64,000 bases of DNA from Paraburkholderia sp. Tr-20389. GTDB taxonomy: Bacteria; Pseudomonadota; Gammaproteobacteria; Burkholderiales; Burkholderiaceae. The notes below the pieces were generated by a model. That model saw nothing but the letters and a program-made list of their open reading frames with translations, ran no database searches and was not told where the DNA came from. Position 1 is the first letter of the stretch; every line of letters begins with the position of its first letter. Shown here in pieces: positions 36,066 through 45,038 of the stretch. The stretch covers positions 1-64,000 of the forward strand of contig NZ_JAAGPD010000025.1 of NCBI RefSeq assembly GCF_017104565.1, in the 5' to 3' direction. A program made the translations under genes and the position numbers.

Positions 36066-37529
36066 TCAAGGTTCGATCGATGGCCGCATCCACGGCGCCG
36101 CCGATGTCTCCGGTGTGGCAATCTGGTTCGAGATCCATTTGCCCATCCGACGCAGCGGCTCAATGGCATCCTGCGGAGCCGGCCACTTCATGGACGCGGC
36201 GTAACCCAGCGAGACGATGCGTTGTGCGCCGTAAAGCGGCAGTTTGTCTTTCAGTTCGTCCTTGATCTGTTCCGGATAGATGCCGACGGTTTGCGTGTAG
36301 GCGTCGACGGCGGCCATGACTTCTTCGAGTGAATCGACGGGTACGAGATTGGCCGTGCGGTCGTCGAGCAACGTTGCGAACGAAACCGGCTCGGGAATCT
36401 GCGAACAGATGATTGCGCCTTCGCCGTCTTTGCCGCCGATCACGCGATACCACTCGTCATCGAGCCGAAGCGCATCGACCTCGGCCTTCAGCTTCGGGTC
36501 GTAGCGTTTCGGCGCTGTGGAGAGCGTGTTCGGCAGACCCAGCATCGCGTCGTAGACGAGGCGGCCGAAGGCATTCAGTTTTTCCAGGCCGGGTTCGTCA
36601 GTGCCGCTCTGCACATAGATCACGCGGGCGCATACGCAGCCTTTCTGGTTCAACGCGCCGATGTCGCTCGCCAGCCTGAGCGCCGCTTCGCGCATCGTGG
36701 CCTCGCTCGCGAACGTGTCGCGGCCGATGATGCTCGCGCTGCGCTTGGGATCGAGCGAAATCAATTCGAGGCCGGGCTGGATGTACTGCGTGACGTGCTT
36801 CATCGACGCATAGCCGCCCCACGCGACAATCTTCTCGAGGTTTTGCGGCTGATACAGGCGTTCCTCGAACGCCTTGTCACCGCCTTTCCAGTACGCCACG
36901 CTCAGATGGCGCGTCAACGGATGGTCCGGCGCCATGTCGATCATCGTGCGGGCAATCGCGAGTGCGGTGAACGGATCGTTCGAGGGCGCCTTGATGATCG
37001 CGTCGCTGCGCAGCACCATGTTGCGGATGATCGTCAGCAGCGACAGCCCCGTCGCGTTGCCGGCAACGATGTGCAGCGTGCGCGCGCCGAAGCAGCGCAC
37101 TTCGAGATCGGTGCCGTCGATCAGCTTCTGCCTGACCCAGCCTTCCAGAAACCGGATGCCGACTGTGCTGTCGACGGCTTCGGTGATCGCCGCGCGCGAC
37201 AGCATGTTGCGCAGTCCCATGTAGCTGCCCTTGACCATCGTCGGCGTAACGGGGGAGGTCCGGTAGGACAGCTCGCAGGCTTCCTGCAGGTAGGGATTGG
37301 TGGCGAAGTCGAGGCGTTCGCCGAGGGCTTCCGCGTAGTCCAGGATGTCGTCGAAGCTCAGCTCGTAGAGATCGGCCAGACGGGCCGGATTGCCGAGCGG
37401 CAGCTTGTCGAGATAGTGATGGGCGTTCGGCGTCAGGAAGGTCAGGTCGCCGCCGCGTCCGCCGACTTCGACGAGGTTGTCAGCAATCACATTGCCGCGG
37501 ATGACCATCGGTGCGATGGGAAGAGTCAT
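36066..37529 (-). CDS. LuxC-like acyl-CoA reductase (acylating aldehyde dehydrogenase family)
   Basis: The 487-residue protein matches the LuxC family, the reductase of the bioluminescence fatty-acid reductase complex, which turns acyl-CoA or enzyme-bound acyl groups into aldehydes. Visible landmarks are HIVAGNATGLSLLTIIRNMV (nucleotide binding), IIKAPSNDP, and the catalytic cysteine region NQKGCVCARVIYV with C298. No luciferase genes luxA/luxB are in the window. With the LuxE-like and alcohol dehydrogenase genes beside it, it could run as alcohol to aldehyde to acyl-CoA, or in the reducing direction. Confidence 0.87.
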   Translation of the reverse strand: MTLPIAPMVIRGNVIADNLVEVGGRGGDLTFLTPNAHHYLDKLPLGNPARLADLYELSFDDILDYAEALGERLDFATNPYLQEACELSYRTSPVTPTMVKGSYMGLRNMLSRAAITEAVDSTVGIRFLEGWVRQKLIDGTDLEVRCFGARTLHIVAGNATGLSLLTIIRNMVLRSDAIIKAPSNDPFTALAIARTMIDMAPDHPLTRHLSVAYWKGGDKAFEERLYQPQNLEKIVAWGGYASMKHVTQYIQPGLELISLDPKRSASIIGRDTFASEATMREAALRLASDIGALNQKGCVCARVIYVQSGTDEPGLEKLNAFGRLVYDAMLGLPNTLSTAPKRYDPKLKAEVDALRLDDEWYRVIGGKDGEGAIICSQIPEPVSFATLLDDRTANLVPVDSLEEVMAAVDAYTQTVGIYPEQIKDELKDKLPLYGAQRIVSLGYAASMKWPAPQDAIEPLRRMGKWISNQIATPETSAAPWMRPSIEP

Positions 37530-37571
37530 GGTGTCGAGCCTTGGTATTCGAGTTGGAACGATCGTTATGTG

Positions 37572-38993
37572 TCACTCGACCGTGTTGAGAAAATCCATCG
37601 CCTCGCGATGCGAGCTTTCCGTCGCGGCGCAGGTGATCTTGTCGTCGCCGCCGTTCATCTCGCTGTAGCGCTGAATGGTCCCCGTGACGTAGCGGCTCGG
37701 ACGGCCGCACGTGCACGGCTTGTCCCACTCGACAGTGACTTCGTCGCCGCTGATGAAGCCGCCCCAGTGGACGTCGGCGCCGAGGTCATAGAACGCGGCG
37801 CGGCCCGTGACGCGGCCCGTGCGCGGCAACGGCTTGCTGGTTTCGGGATCGAGCAGGAACGGAATCACGGTATGCGCGAAGTGAAAATTGCCGTGCTCGC
37901 AACGCGGAGCCGAGCCGCTGAGGAGTTCCGACATCGCGTAGGTCTCGTTCAGCCGCGTCGCGCCGGTGAAGCGGAGCACGTCGTCGCGCCAGCCTTCCGG
38001 CTGCACCACACCCTTGGCGCCGCCCGTGGTCGAGACAAAGGAGTCGGGATGGAACACACCTTCGAGACCGCGTTCGAGACCCGCCTTCGCCATCCCGTGC
38101 AGCAGGTTCCACGTCGCGCCGATATACACGCGTTTGCCGCGCAGCTTCGTTGCCATGGCTTCGAAAAAGGCCGAGAGGTGCGCGGGCATCTCGGCCTGCA
38201 ATGTGTCGAATGCCTTCTTTTTCTCGATCAGTTCGGGGCTGATCTCCAGGCGGTCCAGCGTGCCTTTGGCATGAGCCGCGCGCAGCCTGGCGCCCAGGTG
38301 CAGCACGTCGGTCGAGAGCGTCGCGGGATAGGCGGCGTGGAAGTTTTCCTCACTGGGCAGCAGTGCGCGAATGAAAAATTCGTTGGCGCGCACATGGCTC
38401 AGGTAGCCCTTGCGGAAGTAGGGGAAGACCGTGTGCAGGTTCGGGTCCGGCATGTCGGGTCCCGCCTGGTTCCAGATGTACAGCTTGCGGACGTCGCAGG
38501 CCTTTTCCCACTCGCGCACGCTGGTGGGCAAAAACGAGATCGTGCCGGACGTGCCGGAAGTGTGGCTCACGCGCAATTCCGGCACGGCTTCATCCATCTT
38601 CGCGAACCATTCGTCGAGGCTGCGGCAGCCGCTGACGTCGGCGGCTGCGATGCGCTCGGCCATCTCCGTCGTGACGAGCTTGCCGAGCCATCGGTTGATC
38701 TGCGAAAACTGTTTCTTTTCGAGCAGGGACGGCGGGTAAGACTTGAAGACGGTGTGCTCGAACAGCAGCGGCACCGCGTCGTCGAGTGCATCGATGCGAG
38801 TCACGCCTTCCGCGTCGGCGAGCTTCTTGAGTACGGGCACGCGGTCGCGCAACTGCGCAAAACGCTGCTGCAATGCTTCGAACTGGATTGCATCGATGTC
38901 TGCGCGCGACAGATATTGCCAGGCATGAGCATCATGATTCGCTAAAGCGGCGGGGTCGTTCAGCAGCAGTTCGGTCTTTTTTTTCAGGGACAT
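37572..38993 (-). CDS. LuxE-like acyl-protein synthetase (ANL adenylate-forming superfamily)
   Basis: The 473-residue protein has the adenylate-forming P-loop SHTSGTSGTISFLP and the downstream STTGGAKG and YAMSELLSG segments. A C-terminal CTCGRPSRYVTG is similar to PaaK and LuxE. LuxE activates fatty acids as acyl-AMP and passes them to LuxC through a cysteine. The pairing with a LuxC homologue, 42 bases apart, supports this role. It is about 100 residues longer than Vibrio LuxE. I used ATG 38993; ATG 39008 is also possible, and neither has a strong ribosome-binding site. Confidence 0.83.
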   Translation of the reverse strand: MSLKKKTELLLNDPAALANHDAHAWQYLSRADIDAIQFEALQQRFAQLRDRVPVLKKLADAEGVTRIDALDDAVPLLFEHTVFKSYPPSLLEKKQFSQINRWLGKLVTTEMAERIAAADVSGCRSLDEWFAKMDEAVPELRVSHTSGTSGTISFLPTSVREWEKACDVRKLYIWNQAGPDMPDPNLHTVFPYFRKGYLSHVRANEFFIRALLPSEENFHAAYPATLSTDVLHLGARLRAAHAKGTLDRLEISPELIEKKKAFDTLQAEMPAHLSAFFEAMATKLRGKRVYIGATWNLLHGMAKAGLERGLEGVFHPDSFVSTTGGAKGVVQPEGWRDDVLRFTGATRLNETYAMSELLSGSAPRCEHGNFHFAHTVIPFLLDPETSKPLPRTGRVTGRAAFYDLGADVHWGGFISGDEVTVEWDKPCTCGRPSRYVTGTIQRYSEMNGGDDKITCAATESSHREAMDFLNTVE

Positions 38994-39329
38994 TTCTGTG
39001 AGGAGCATGGATGAACACCGCGTTGCGATCTCGCGGCGCTGGTGGTTGTCGACTAATCAGTATAGGAGCGGGAAAAGCGTTTTTTTCTCCGGATTCCTAA
39101 GATGGCATTTGGCCGTTACGTTTCTGATTCGAAAGAGAAATATCGATGAGCGGCGCAGCTGGCTCTGTGTTTGCGCGAGCGTCGTGGCGAGCGCTGGGCG
39201 GATTTGCTCGCCGTCCGACAAGGGAGGGACAAAGCTGCCGATGTTCGTGCACGCTGTCTCCGTCGACGGTGGCCGGTGACGGATCGGCGCATCCCGTTCG
39301 ACTCCGCGTTTCGCCAGGGATAACCCGCC
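38994..39329. other. Divergent promoter region between luxE-like and tetR genes (336 bases)
   Basis: No gene is visible here. The region is less GC-rich near 39050-39130 and contains a MalT-box-like motif at 39218-39230. TetR operators are usually short palindromes in such regions, but I could not single one out with confidence. Confidence 0.6.
39218..39230 (+). promoter_or_regulatory. Weak MalT-box-like motif
   Basis: GACAAGGGAGGGAC follows CGTCC, the same arrangement as at 32660-32677 (CGTCCGCAAGGGGAGGGG). It is a weaker match (6 of 10) to the MalT box. It lies 100 bases before the tetR ATG. Confidence 0.3.
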
Positions 39330-40001
39330 ATGTCAACACGCACGCCTGCCGGCAATTCCGAGATCTTGCAGATCGAGCTTCCACCGAGGCCGCGCAAGCG
39401 TCCACGGCAAGAACGCTCGGTCATGCTGGTCGACGCGCTCAAGAAGACCGGCTGGGAGATTCTCGAAAAGGAAGGGCGCGACGCGCTTTCGCTGGAACGT
39501 CTGTCGATGCGTTCCGGCGTGGCCGTCAGTTCGATCTACGAGTATTTCCCGACGATCGAATCACTCGTCGTCGCGATCTTCGACGATTTCCGCGCACAGG
39601 CACGTTCCCGGCTTGTCGAAGAGCTTCGCGTGTTGCCTTCGAACACCACGTTGTTCGAAGGCATCACGTTGCTGCTGCGCATTGGCATTCCGATGCTGCA
39701 CAAGTGGGTGCAACTCGACCGCGACGTGTTCGTGAAGTCATCACACTACGACGAACTGGTTCGTCTCGATCTTGTGAAACCGACGCAATACTGGACCTCG
39801 ATCGCGACGGATGCGTTGATGGAGCGGTTTCCCGACGAGGTGGTCGTGCGCGATCGCGCCAAGGCGCGCTTCGTCGCCTTTCATACGATCCTCGCACTGC
39901 CGCGCGCGATGGCGCTGATGCACCCGGAGTATCTCGCCGAGGCGGATACGCAGGTGCTGTTGGCCCGCATGCTGCACGCGCTGCTCACCACCCGCGACTG
40001 A
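39330..40001 (+). CDS. TetR-family transcriptional regulator
   Basis: The 223-residue protein has a TetR N-terminal helix-turn-helix preceded by a basic tail (PPRPRKRPRQERSVMLVDALKKTGWEILEKEG, then LSMRSGVAVSSIYEYFPTIESLVVAIFDDF). The remaining helical domain would bind a ligand, perhaps an acyl-CoA or the substrate. It is divergent from the luxE-luxC-adh operon and upstream of a transporter gene, so it probably represses one or both. The ligand cannot be inferred. Confidence 0.9.
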   Translation: MSTRTPAGNSEILQIELPPRPRKRPRQERSVMLVDALKKTGWEILEKEGRDALSLERLSMRSGVAVSSIYEYFPTIESLVVAIFDDFRAQARSRLVEELRVLPSNTTLFEGITLLLRIGIPMLHKWVQLDRDVFVKSSHYDELVRLDLVKPTQYWTSIATDALMERFPDEVVVRDRAKARFVAFHTILALPRAMALMHPEYLAEADTQVLLARMLHALLTTRD

Positions 40002-40089
40002 GCGATCGCTGCGCTCCCTCCCAAAAATGGGGGAGAACAGCGCGGAAGCGATGCGTATCGTTCTGAACGACCCTCACCACGGAGATGCC

Positions 40090-41445
40090 ATGAAGAGTCC
40101 GTCGCCAATACTCGACGTGCGGCAGTTCATCGATGAACGGCCATTTTCGCGGTATCAATGGGGCATTCTGGTTGTCTGCTTCCTGCTCGTCGCCATCGAT
40201 ACTTATGACAGCGTGACGATCGGATTCGTCGTCCCCGTGCTCGCGCATGCGTGGAGCTCGAGCAAGGCGGCCTTCGGTACGGTGATGAGCGCCGGGATTC
40301 TGGGGCTGGCGACGGGAGCGTTGATCGCCGGGCCGCTGTTCGACCGTACGAGTCCTAAGACGGTGATCGTCGGCGCGATGGTCGTCTACGGGATGTGCAG
40401 TATTGGCACCATGTCGGCCGATTCGGTCGCATCGCTCGGTGCATGGCGTTTCTTCACTGGAGTGGGTGTAGGCGCGGCCGCGCCGGGTGCGGCGACGCTG
40501 ATGTACGAGTATGCGCCCGCCCGCATGAGCGCGTTTCTCGTGAACGCGATCGGTTGCGGCGCTTTGATCGGCGCGTCGATGTGCGGATTGATCGCGGCAG
40601 TGGCGGTCCCGGCGTACGGCTGGCAGAGTCTCTTCCTGATCGGCGGCGTGCTGCCGCTCGCGCTGGCGATGGTCATGGTGATCGTTACGCCGCAGCCGTT
40701 GCACTTCATGATCCAGCGCGGCTTCCCTCAACCCCGTATCGCCGCGGTGCTGAGGCGCATTGCGCCCGACGTCCAGCTCGATGTCGTCAGATTCGTATTG
40801 CAGGAAGCAATACCGCAACGTCAGGCGGGCGTACGCATGGTGTTGTCCCGTCCGTTCAGAATGGGCACCGTGATGCTGTGGAGCGCGTACTTCTTCAGCA
40901 CCTTTGCCTACTACCTTTTGCTGGGCTGGTTGCCGACGCTTATCCAGGGCACGGGCGCCACCTTGCGGGATTCATCGCTGATCACGGTCTTGCTGACGCT
41001 GGGAGGCATCATCGGCACGCTTCTGCTCGGCCGGTTCATGGATCGCTTCGAAAAAAACGCAGTGATCGCAGCAGCCTATGCGTTCGGCGGCGCGGGCGTG
41101 TGGCTGATCGGACGGCAGGCGGGCAATCTCGGATGGATTGCGTCGTGGGTCTTCATCGCGGGCATCGGTTTGAGCGGCGCTCTGCTGTCGATGAGTTTTC
41201 TCGCAGCAGCGTTCTATCCGGCCGGCGGCCGTTCGACAGGAATCGCCTGGATGCACGGTGTCGGTCGCCTGGGCGGCTTCATGGGCCCGATGGCAGGCGC
41301 CGCGATGCTTCGGGCGGACTATAGCTTTCGAACGGTCTTTACCGTGGTGATGGCGTTCGTGCTGTTGTCGGCTGCCGCGCTGATGATCAAACGCGCGGCA
41401 GCCAGGCGGGCCACGGCCGGCGAACTGCAAACGGAGTCGGCGTAG
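40090..41445 (+). CDS. MFS transporter, aromatic acid:H+ symporter (AAHS) type
   Basis: The 451-residue membrane protein has about 12 hydrophobic segments, starting with WGILVVCFLLVAIDTYDSVTIGFVVP. The first cytoplasmic loop carries the AAHS-type signature GPLFDRTSPKTVIVG, and the mirrored GRFMDRFEKNAV occurs in the second half. This subfamily imports small carboxylates such as benzoate-type acids with protons. It follows the tetR gene by 88 bases and precedes an SDR gene. CACGGAG before ATG 40090 supports this start over an upstream ATG at 40027. Confidence 0.88.
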   Translation: MKSPSPILDVRQFIDERPFSRYQWGILVVCFLLVAIDTYDSVTIGFVVPVLAHAWSSSKAAFGTVMSAGILGLATGALIAGPLFDRTSPKTVIVGAMVVYGMCSIGTMSADSVASLGAWRFFTGVGVGAAAPGAATLMYEYAPARMSAFLVNAIGCGALIGASMCGLIAAVAVPAYGWQSLFLIGGVLPLALAMVMVIVTPQPLHFMIQRGFPQPRIAAVLRRIAPDVQLDVVRFVLQEAIPQRQAGVRMVLSRPFRMGTVMLWSAYFFSTFAYYLLLGWLPTLIQGTGATLRDSSLITVLLTLGGIIGTLLLGRFMDRFEKNAVIAAAYAFGGAGVWLIGRQAGNLGWIASWVFIAGIGLSGALLSMSFLAAAFYPAGGRSTGIAWMHGVGRLGGFMGPMAGAAMLRADYSFRTVFTVVMAFVLLSAAALMIKRAAARRATAGELQTESA

Positions 41446-41514
41446 CCGCCGTCGTGCGCGTGGAGGCGGGCACGTTCCACCTTTTGAGCATCGGATGTCG
41501 TTGAGGATATCGTC

Positions 41515-42270
41515 ATGAAAGACATGCAGGGCAAGGTCGCCATCGTCACGGGCGGCGCGGCCGGAATCGGTCGCGCCACCGCGCTACTGTTCGCAAGAGC
41601 CGGCGCGCAGGTCGTCGTCGCGGACTGGAGCGAAGCGGCAGGCCGTGAGGTCGTCGAAGCAATCGAGCGCGAGGGCGGCGAAGCGCTATGGCAGCGCGTC
41701 GACGTGAGCCGCGACGAAGACTGTTCGGCCATGGTCGACGCCACGCTGCGCCATTTCGGACGACTCGACATCGCGTTCAACAACGCCGGCGTGTCGGGTC
41801 GCATCGCCCGGACCGACGATCAGGGTCTCGACAACTGGCACAAGGTCATCGGGGTCAATCTGACGGGCGTGTTTCAGTGCATGGTTCACGAGTTGCGCGC
41901 CATGAAGGCGCACGGCGGCGCGATCATCAATACGGCGTCGGTGGCGGGTGTGAAAGGGGCGCCGTACAGTGCCGCGTACTCCGCCTCCAAGCACGGCGTG
42001 ATCGGTTTGACGCGTTCCGCGGCGAGGGAGTACGGCAAGTACGGCATCCGCATCAATGCCGTATGCCCAGGCTACATCCAGACCGCGATGGCCGACGAAA
42101 TCGCCGCCAGTTCGGCGCCCGGCAGTTCGGATGCACTGCTTGCCGCGTCCGCGCTGCGCCGTGCGGCTGAACCAGGCGAGGTCGCCGAACTCGTTTTGTG
42201 GCTGAGTTCGGACAAGGCGTCGTTCGTGACGGGCGCACACTACCTCGTCGATGGGGGCTTGATCGCGTAG
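41515..42270 (+). CDS. Short-chain dehydrogenase/reductase
   Basis: The 251-residue classical SDR has the cofactor motif GGAAGIGRA, the NNAG motif (AFNNAGVSGRI), and the catalytic YSASK (Ser/Tyr/Lys) segment. The basic-residue pattern after the glycine loop (VVVADWSEAA, with Asp) suggests NAD preference. It would oxidise a hydroxyl or reduce a carbonyl group, possibly a hydroxyacyl-CoA. It probably shares a transcript with the transporter 69 bases upstream and faces the next SDR gene across a hairpin. Confidence 0.9.
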   Translation: MKDMQGKVAIVTGGAAGIGRATALLFARAGAQVVVADWSEAAGREVVEAIEREGGEALWQRVDVSRDEDCSAMVDATLRHFGRLDIAFNNAGVSGRIARTDDQGLDNWHKVIGVNLTGVFQCMVHELRAMKAHGGAIINTASVAGVKGAPYSAAYSASKHGVIGLTRSAAREYGKYGIRINAVCPGYIQTAMADEIAASSAPGSSDALLAASALRRAAEPGEVAELVLWLSSDKASFVTGAHYLVDGGLIA

Positions 42271-42274
42271 CGGG

Positions 42275-42307
42275 CGGCGCCAGACGGGATCGACCCGTCT
42301 GGCGCCG
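42275..42307. terminator. Hairpin between convergent SDR genes
   Basis: CGGCGCCAGACGGG pairs perfectly with CCCGTCTGGCGCCG around ATCGA. It lies directly between two convergent genes. No T-run follows, so its strength as a terminator is uncertain. Confidence 0.55.
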
Positions 42308-42357
42308 AGTGCAGAGTGCGGCGCCGTGAGAATGCGGACGATACGGACGCCAGTTGC

Positions 42358-43140
42358 TCAGCCTTTCGACGCATTGCCGGCGGCGCCAAAAGCGGTCCAT
42401 CCGCCGTCGACGGGCAACGTCACGCCCGTCACGTATGACGCCCAGTCCGACGCGAGAAATGCGACTGCCTGAGCGACTTCTGCGGGATAGCCGAGCCGGC
42501 CCATGGGCGTCCGGCGTTCGAGCGTCGTGGCGTCGAGCCGGCCGCTTGCTGTCATTGCATCGAGCGGCGGCGTGCGGATGATCGCGGGCGCGACGCCGTT
42601 GACGCGAATGCCCTTTTGCGCCCATTCGCACGCCATCGAGCGCGTCAACATCACGACGCCGGCCTTGGATGCCGTATAGGCATTGATGCCGGGGCCGCCG
42701 CCGAGTCCATAGATCGACGCGATATTGACGATGGCTCCGCTACCCTGCGCGAGCATCTGCCTGCCCACCGCCTTCGACATCAGCCACGTGCCAGTCAGAT
42801 TGATGTCGAGCGTACGTTGCCAGGTCGCGAGCGCTTGCTGCACCGTACGTTCGGCAGGTTCGAGCACGCCGGCGTTGTTGACGAGGATATCGATTCCACC
42901 CATGCAGGCGACGGCCTCTTCCGCGATGCGCTCGACATCGGTTTCGGACGACACATCGCCCTGCAGCATCTTCAACCCAGGAAAATCGGCGACGACGTTC
43001 AGGTCCGATGCGCACACCACCGCACCGGCCTGAACGAAGAACTGCACCACGGCAGCACCGATTCCGCTGGCGCCGCCGGTGACGAGAACCCGCTTGCCGT
43101 TGAAGTCGATGCGGCGATTGCCGTCAGGGTTGCTCACCAT
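42358..43140 (-). CDS. Short-chain dehydrogenase/reductase
   Basis: The 260-residue SDR has GGASGIGAA (cofactor), NNAGVLEPAERT and the catalytic YTASKAG. VCASDLN after the first beta-strand contains an acidic residue, suggesting NAD. It lies 22 bases after the enoyl-CoA hydratase gene at 43163 on the minus strand, so the two probably form an operon and could carry out hydration and hydroxyacyl oxidation in sequence. ATG 43140 has GGGAG upstream, so I preferred it to the longer frame starting at 43206. Confidence 0.9.
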   Translation of the reverse strand: MVSNPDGNRRIDFNGKRVLVTGGASGIGAAVVQFFVQAGAVVCASDLNVVADFPGLKMLQGDVSSETDVERIAEEAVACMGGIDILVNNAGVLEPAERTVQQALATWQRTLDINLTGTWLMSKAVGRQMLAQGSGAIVNIASIYGLGGGPGINAYTASKAGVVMLTRSMACEWAQKGIRVNGVAPAIIRTPPLDAMTASGRLDATTLERRTPMGRLGYPAEVAQAVAFLASDWASYVTGVTLPVDGGWTAFGAAGNASKG

Positions 43141-43162
43141 GTTTGTCTCCCGCAATGGCAGG

Positions 43163-43957
43163 TCACTTGCCCGTGAAGACCGGCTTACGCTTCTCGAGCA
43201 GCGCATTGACTGCTTCGCGGTGATCGTCCGTCTTGCTCGCGAGCCATTCGTACGAGATGCAGGTATCCATGATCGAATGGGCGAGCTGCTTGAGGCCGAT
43301 ATTCACGGAGATCTTGGTCCAGCGGATTGCGTTCGTGGCACCCGCGGCCAGCCGGTCCGCGAACTGATCGACGCGCGCGTCGAGTTCGGCGGCGGGCACG
43401 GCGTGGTTGATGAGGCCTAGACGGGCGGCTTCCGTGGCCGTCAGCGGATCGCCCGTCAGCAGAAATTCCTTCGCGCGCGCGTAGCCGATCAGCTGCGGCC
43501 AGATCACGGCGCCGCCGTCCCCGGCCACGAGGCCCACGTTCACATGCGGATCGACGATCTTCGCGGTATCGGCGGCGAAGATCACGTCGCAGAACAGCGC
43601 GATGCTCGCCCCGAGTCCGACGGCCGGGCCGTTCACCTTGGCGATGATCGGCTTCTCGCAATCGAGTTGCGAAAAGACGATCTGCTTGGCTTCGCGCGCC
43701 GTGACGCGGAACACGGCGGGATCGTCGAACGACGCCTTCACTGCCTCCAGATCGCCGCCTGCGGAAAACGCGCGGCCTGCGCCCGTCAGAACGAGGACTT
43801 CCGATTCCGGGTCGTTGTCCGCATCGATGAAAACCTGGGCCATTTCCGCATGCAGGCCGGCGTTGAACGCATTCAGCTGTTCGGGGCGGTTGAGGATGAT
43901 TTCCAGCACGCGGCCGCGTCGCGCGAATTTGATGTGCTGATAGTCGTTGAAATTCAT
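43163..43957 (-). CDS. Enoyl-CoA hydratase/isomerase family protein
   Basis: The 264-residue crotonase shows the first oxyanion segment (TGAGRAFSAGGDLEAVKASF) and the second (KPIIAKVNGPAVGLGASIALFCDVIFA). The catalytic loop VDPHVNVGLVAGDGGAVIWPQLIG has Asp in place of the usual Glu, which is often seen in isomerases or specialised hydratases. It ends in a short positively charged tail (EKRKPVFTGK). It is divergent from the crotonase at 44184 and precedes an SDR in its own operon. Confidence 0.9.
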   Translation of the reverse strand: MNFNDYQHIKFARRGRVLEIILNRPEQLNAFNAGLHAEMAQVFIDADNDPESEVLVLTGAGRAFSAGGDLEAVKASFDDPAVFRVTAREAKQIVFSQLDCEKPIIAKVNGPAVGLGASIALFCDVIFAADTAKIVDPHVNVGLVAGDGGAVIWPQLIGYARAKEFLLTGDPLTATEAARLGLINHAVPAAELDARVDQFADRLAAGATNAIRWTKISVNIGLKQLAHSIMDTCISYEWLASKTDDHREAVNALLEKRKPVFTGK

Positions 43958-44045
43958 GGTGTCTCCGAGTTGTGATCGAGGCGTTGTGATCGAGCCATTG
44001 GAAGGCCATACCTGTTCCCGCCGACGATAACGATCCGGTCTTCGA

Positions 44046-44072
44046 TGCGTCCCCTCTCCCTATGGAAGGGCA
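44046..44072. promoter_or_regulatory. Repeated imperfect dyad, second copy
   Basis: TGCGTCCCCTCTCC, four bases, then GGAAGGGCA. The first 14 bases are identical to 26619-26632 and the whole block matches at about 23 of 27 positions. It lies in the divergent promoter region between two crotonase operons. Confidence 0.5.
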
Positions 44073-44101
44073 TGCGCGCGCGATCCGCCGACAGCAAAAA
44101 A

Positions 44102-44109
44102 GGGAGGGG
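44102..44109 (+). promoter_or_regulatory. MalT-box-like motif
   Basis: GGGAGGGG, preceded by AAAAAA, lies 75 bases before the crotonase ATG at 44184. With its neighbouring bases it matches 7 of 10 positions of the MalT box. Confidence 0.35.
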
Positions 44110-44183
44110 CGGACGTCCCGCGCGCTTTTCTACTATCGATTAACAAGTACGAACCAGGAAGCTTAGCCGGAGAGGAAATCTGT

Positions 44184-44981
44184 ATGTCTGAAAACACGGT
44201 ACTACTGGAGAAAGTCGGCAAGACGGCTGTCGTCACGCTGAACCGGCCGCAGCGAAGGAATGCGCTCGACTCGACGATCAGGACGGGCATGACCGCCGTC
44301 ATCGATGCCATTGCGCAAGATTCGTCCGTGCGTTCGGTGGTGTTGACCGGCGCGGGAGGGAATTTCTGCGCGGGTGCGGACCTGGGCGACGGCGAGGGGC
44401 AAAGTGAGCGGGGCTTCTTCGTGCGTGACCTGCTGCTCGACCACGACCGCTGGTTCACCGCGTTGAGCGATCTCGAGAAGCCGGTCATTTCCGCCGTCGA
44501 CGGCTTTGCGACGGGAGCCGGTCTGTCGGTTGCGCTCGCTGCGGACTTCGTCATTGCCAGCGACCGGGCGCGCTTCGTATCCAGCTTCGCACGCGTCGGG
44601 TTCATTCCCGATCTGTCGCTGCTGTATGTCCTGCCGCGGCGCGTCGGCCTCGTGCGCGCCAAAGAGATCGCGTTTTCCGCGCGCGAGATTCCCGCCGACG
44701 AAGCAGTCGCGCTTGGACTTGCCGAAGTCGTCGTGCCTGCCGCAAGCCTTCGTGACGCGGCGCTCGAATTCGCGCAGCGCTTCGACGACGCGCCCACGCA
44801 CGTGCTCGGCATGGCCAAACGCATCATGAACCGTACCTTCGAAACCGACCGGCATTCGCTCGTGCAACTCGAGGCCACCTTGCAGGGTCTGTGCGCGGCC
44901 AGCCGCTACAACGCCGAGGCAATGCGGCGCTTCTTCGCCAAGGAGCCGGCGCTTTACCCGGGAGCGCAGCGTCCATTCTGA
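44184..44981 (+). CDS. Enoyl-CoA hydratase/isomerase, paralogue A
   Basis: The 265-residue crotonase opens an eight-gene plus-strand run. Motifs are GAGGNFCAGADLGDG and KPVISAVDGFATGAGLSVALAADFVIA, and the catalytic loop FARVGFIPDLSLLYVLPRRVG has Asp where hydratases usually have Glu. This is the PaaG-like pattern of isomerases. It is a close paralogue of the protein at 48623, sharing most of its length including the RFDDAPTHVLGMAK segment and the RRFFAKEP tail. The two may handle successive rounds or different double-bond positions. Confidence 0.9.
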   Translation: MSENTVLLEKVGKTAVVTLNRPQRRNALDSTIRTGMTAVIDAIAQDSSVRSVVLTGAGGNFCAGADLGDGEGQSERGFFVRDLLLDHDRWFTALSDLEKPVISAVDGFATGAGLSVALAADFVIASDRARFVSSFARVGFIPDLSLLYVLPRRVGLVRAKEIAFSAREIPADEAVALGLAEVVVPAASLRDAALEFAQRFDDAPTHVLGMAKRIMNRTFETDRHSLVQLEATLQGLCAASRYNAEAMRRFFAKEPALYPGAQRPF

Positions 44982-45038
44982 CGAGGCCGCGCGAAGACCT
45001 GTTCGTATCTACCGCATCAACCATTCAAGGAGAAACAC

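Noticed and set aside
34934-39008. A bioluminescence operon
   Set aside because: Only LuxC- and LuxE-like genes are present. No luciferase (luxAB) or acyl transferase (luxD) gene occurs in the window.
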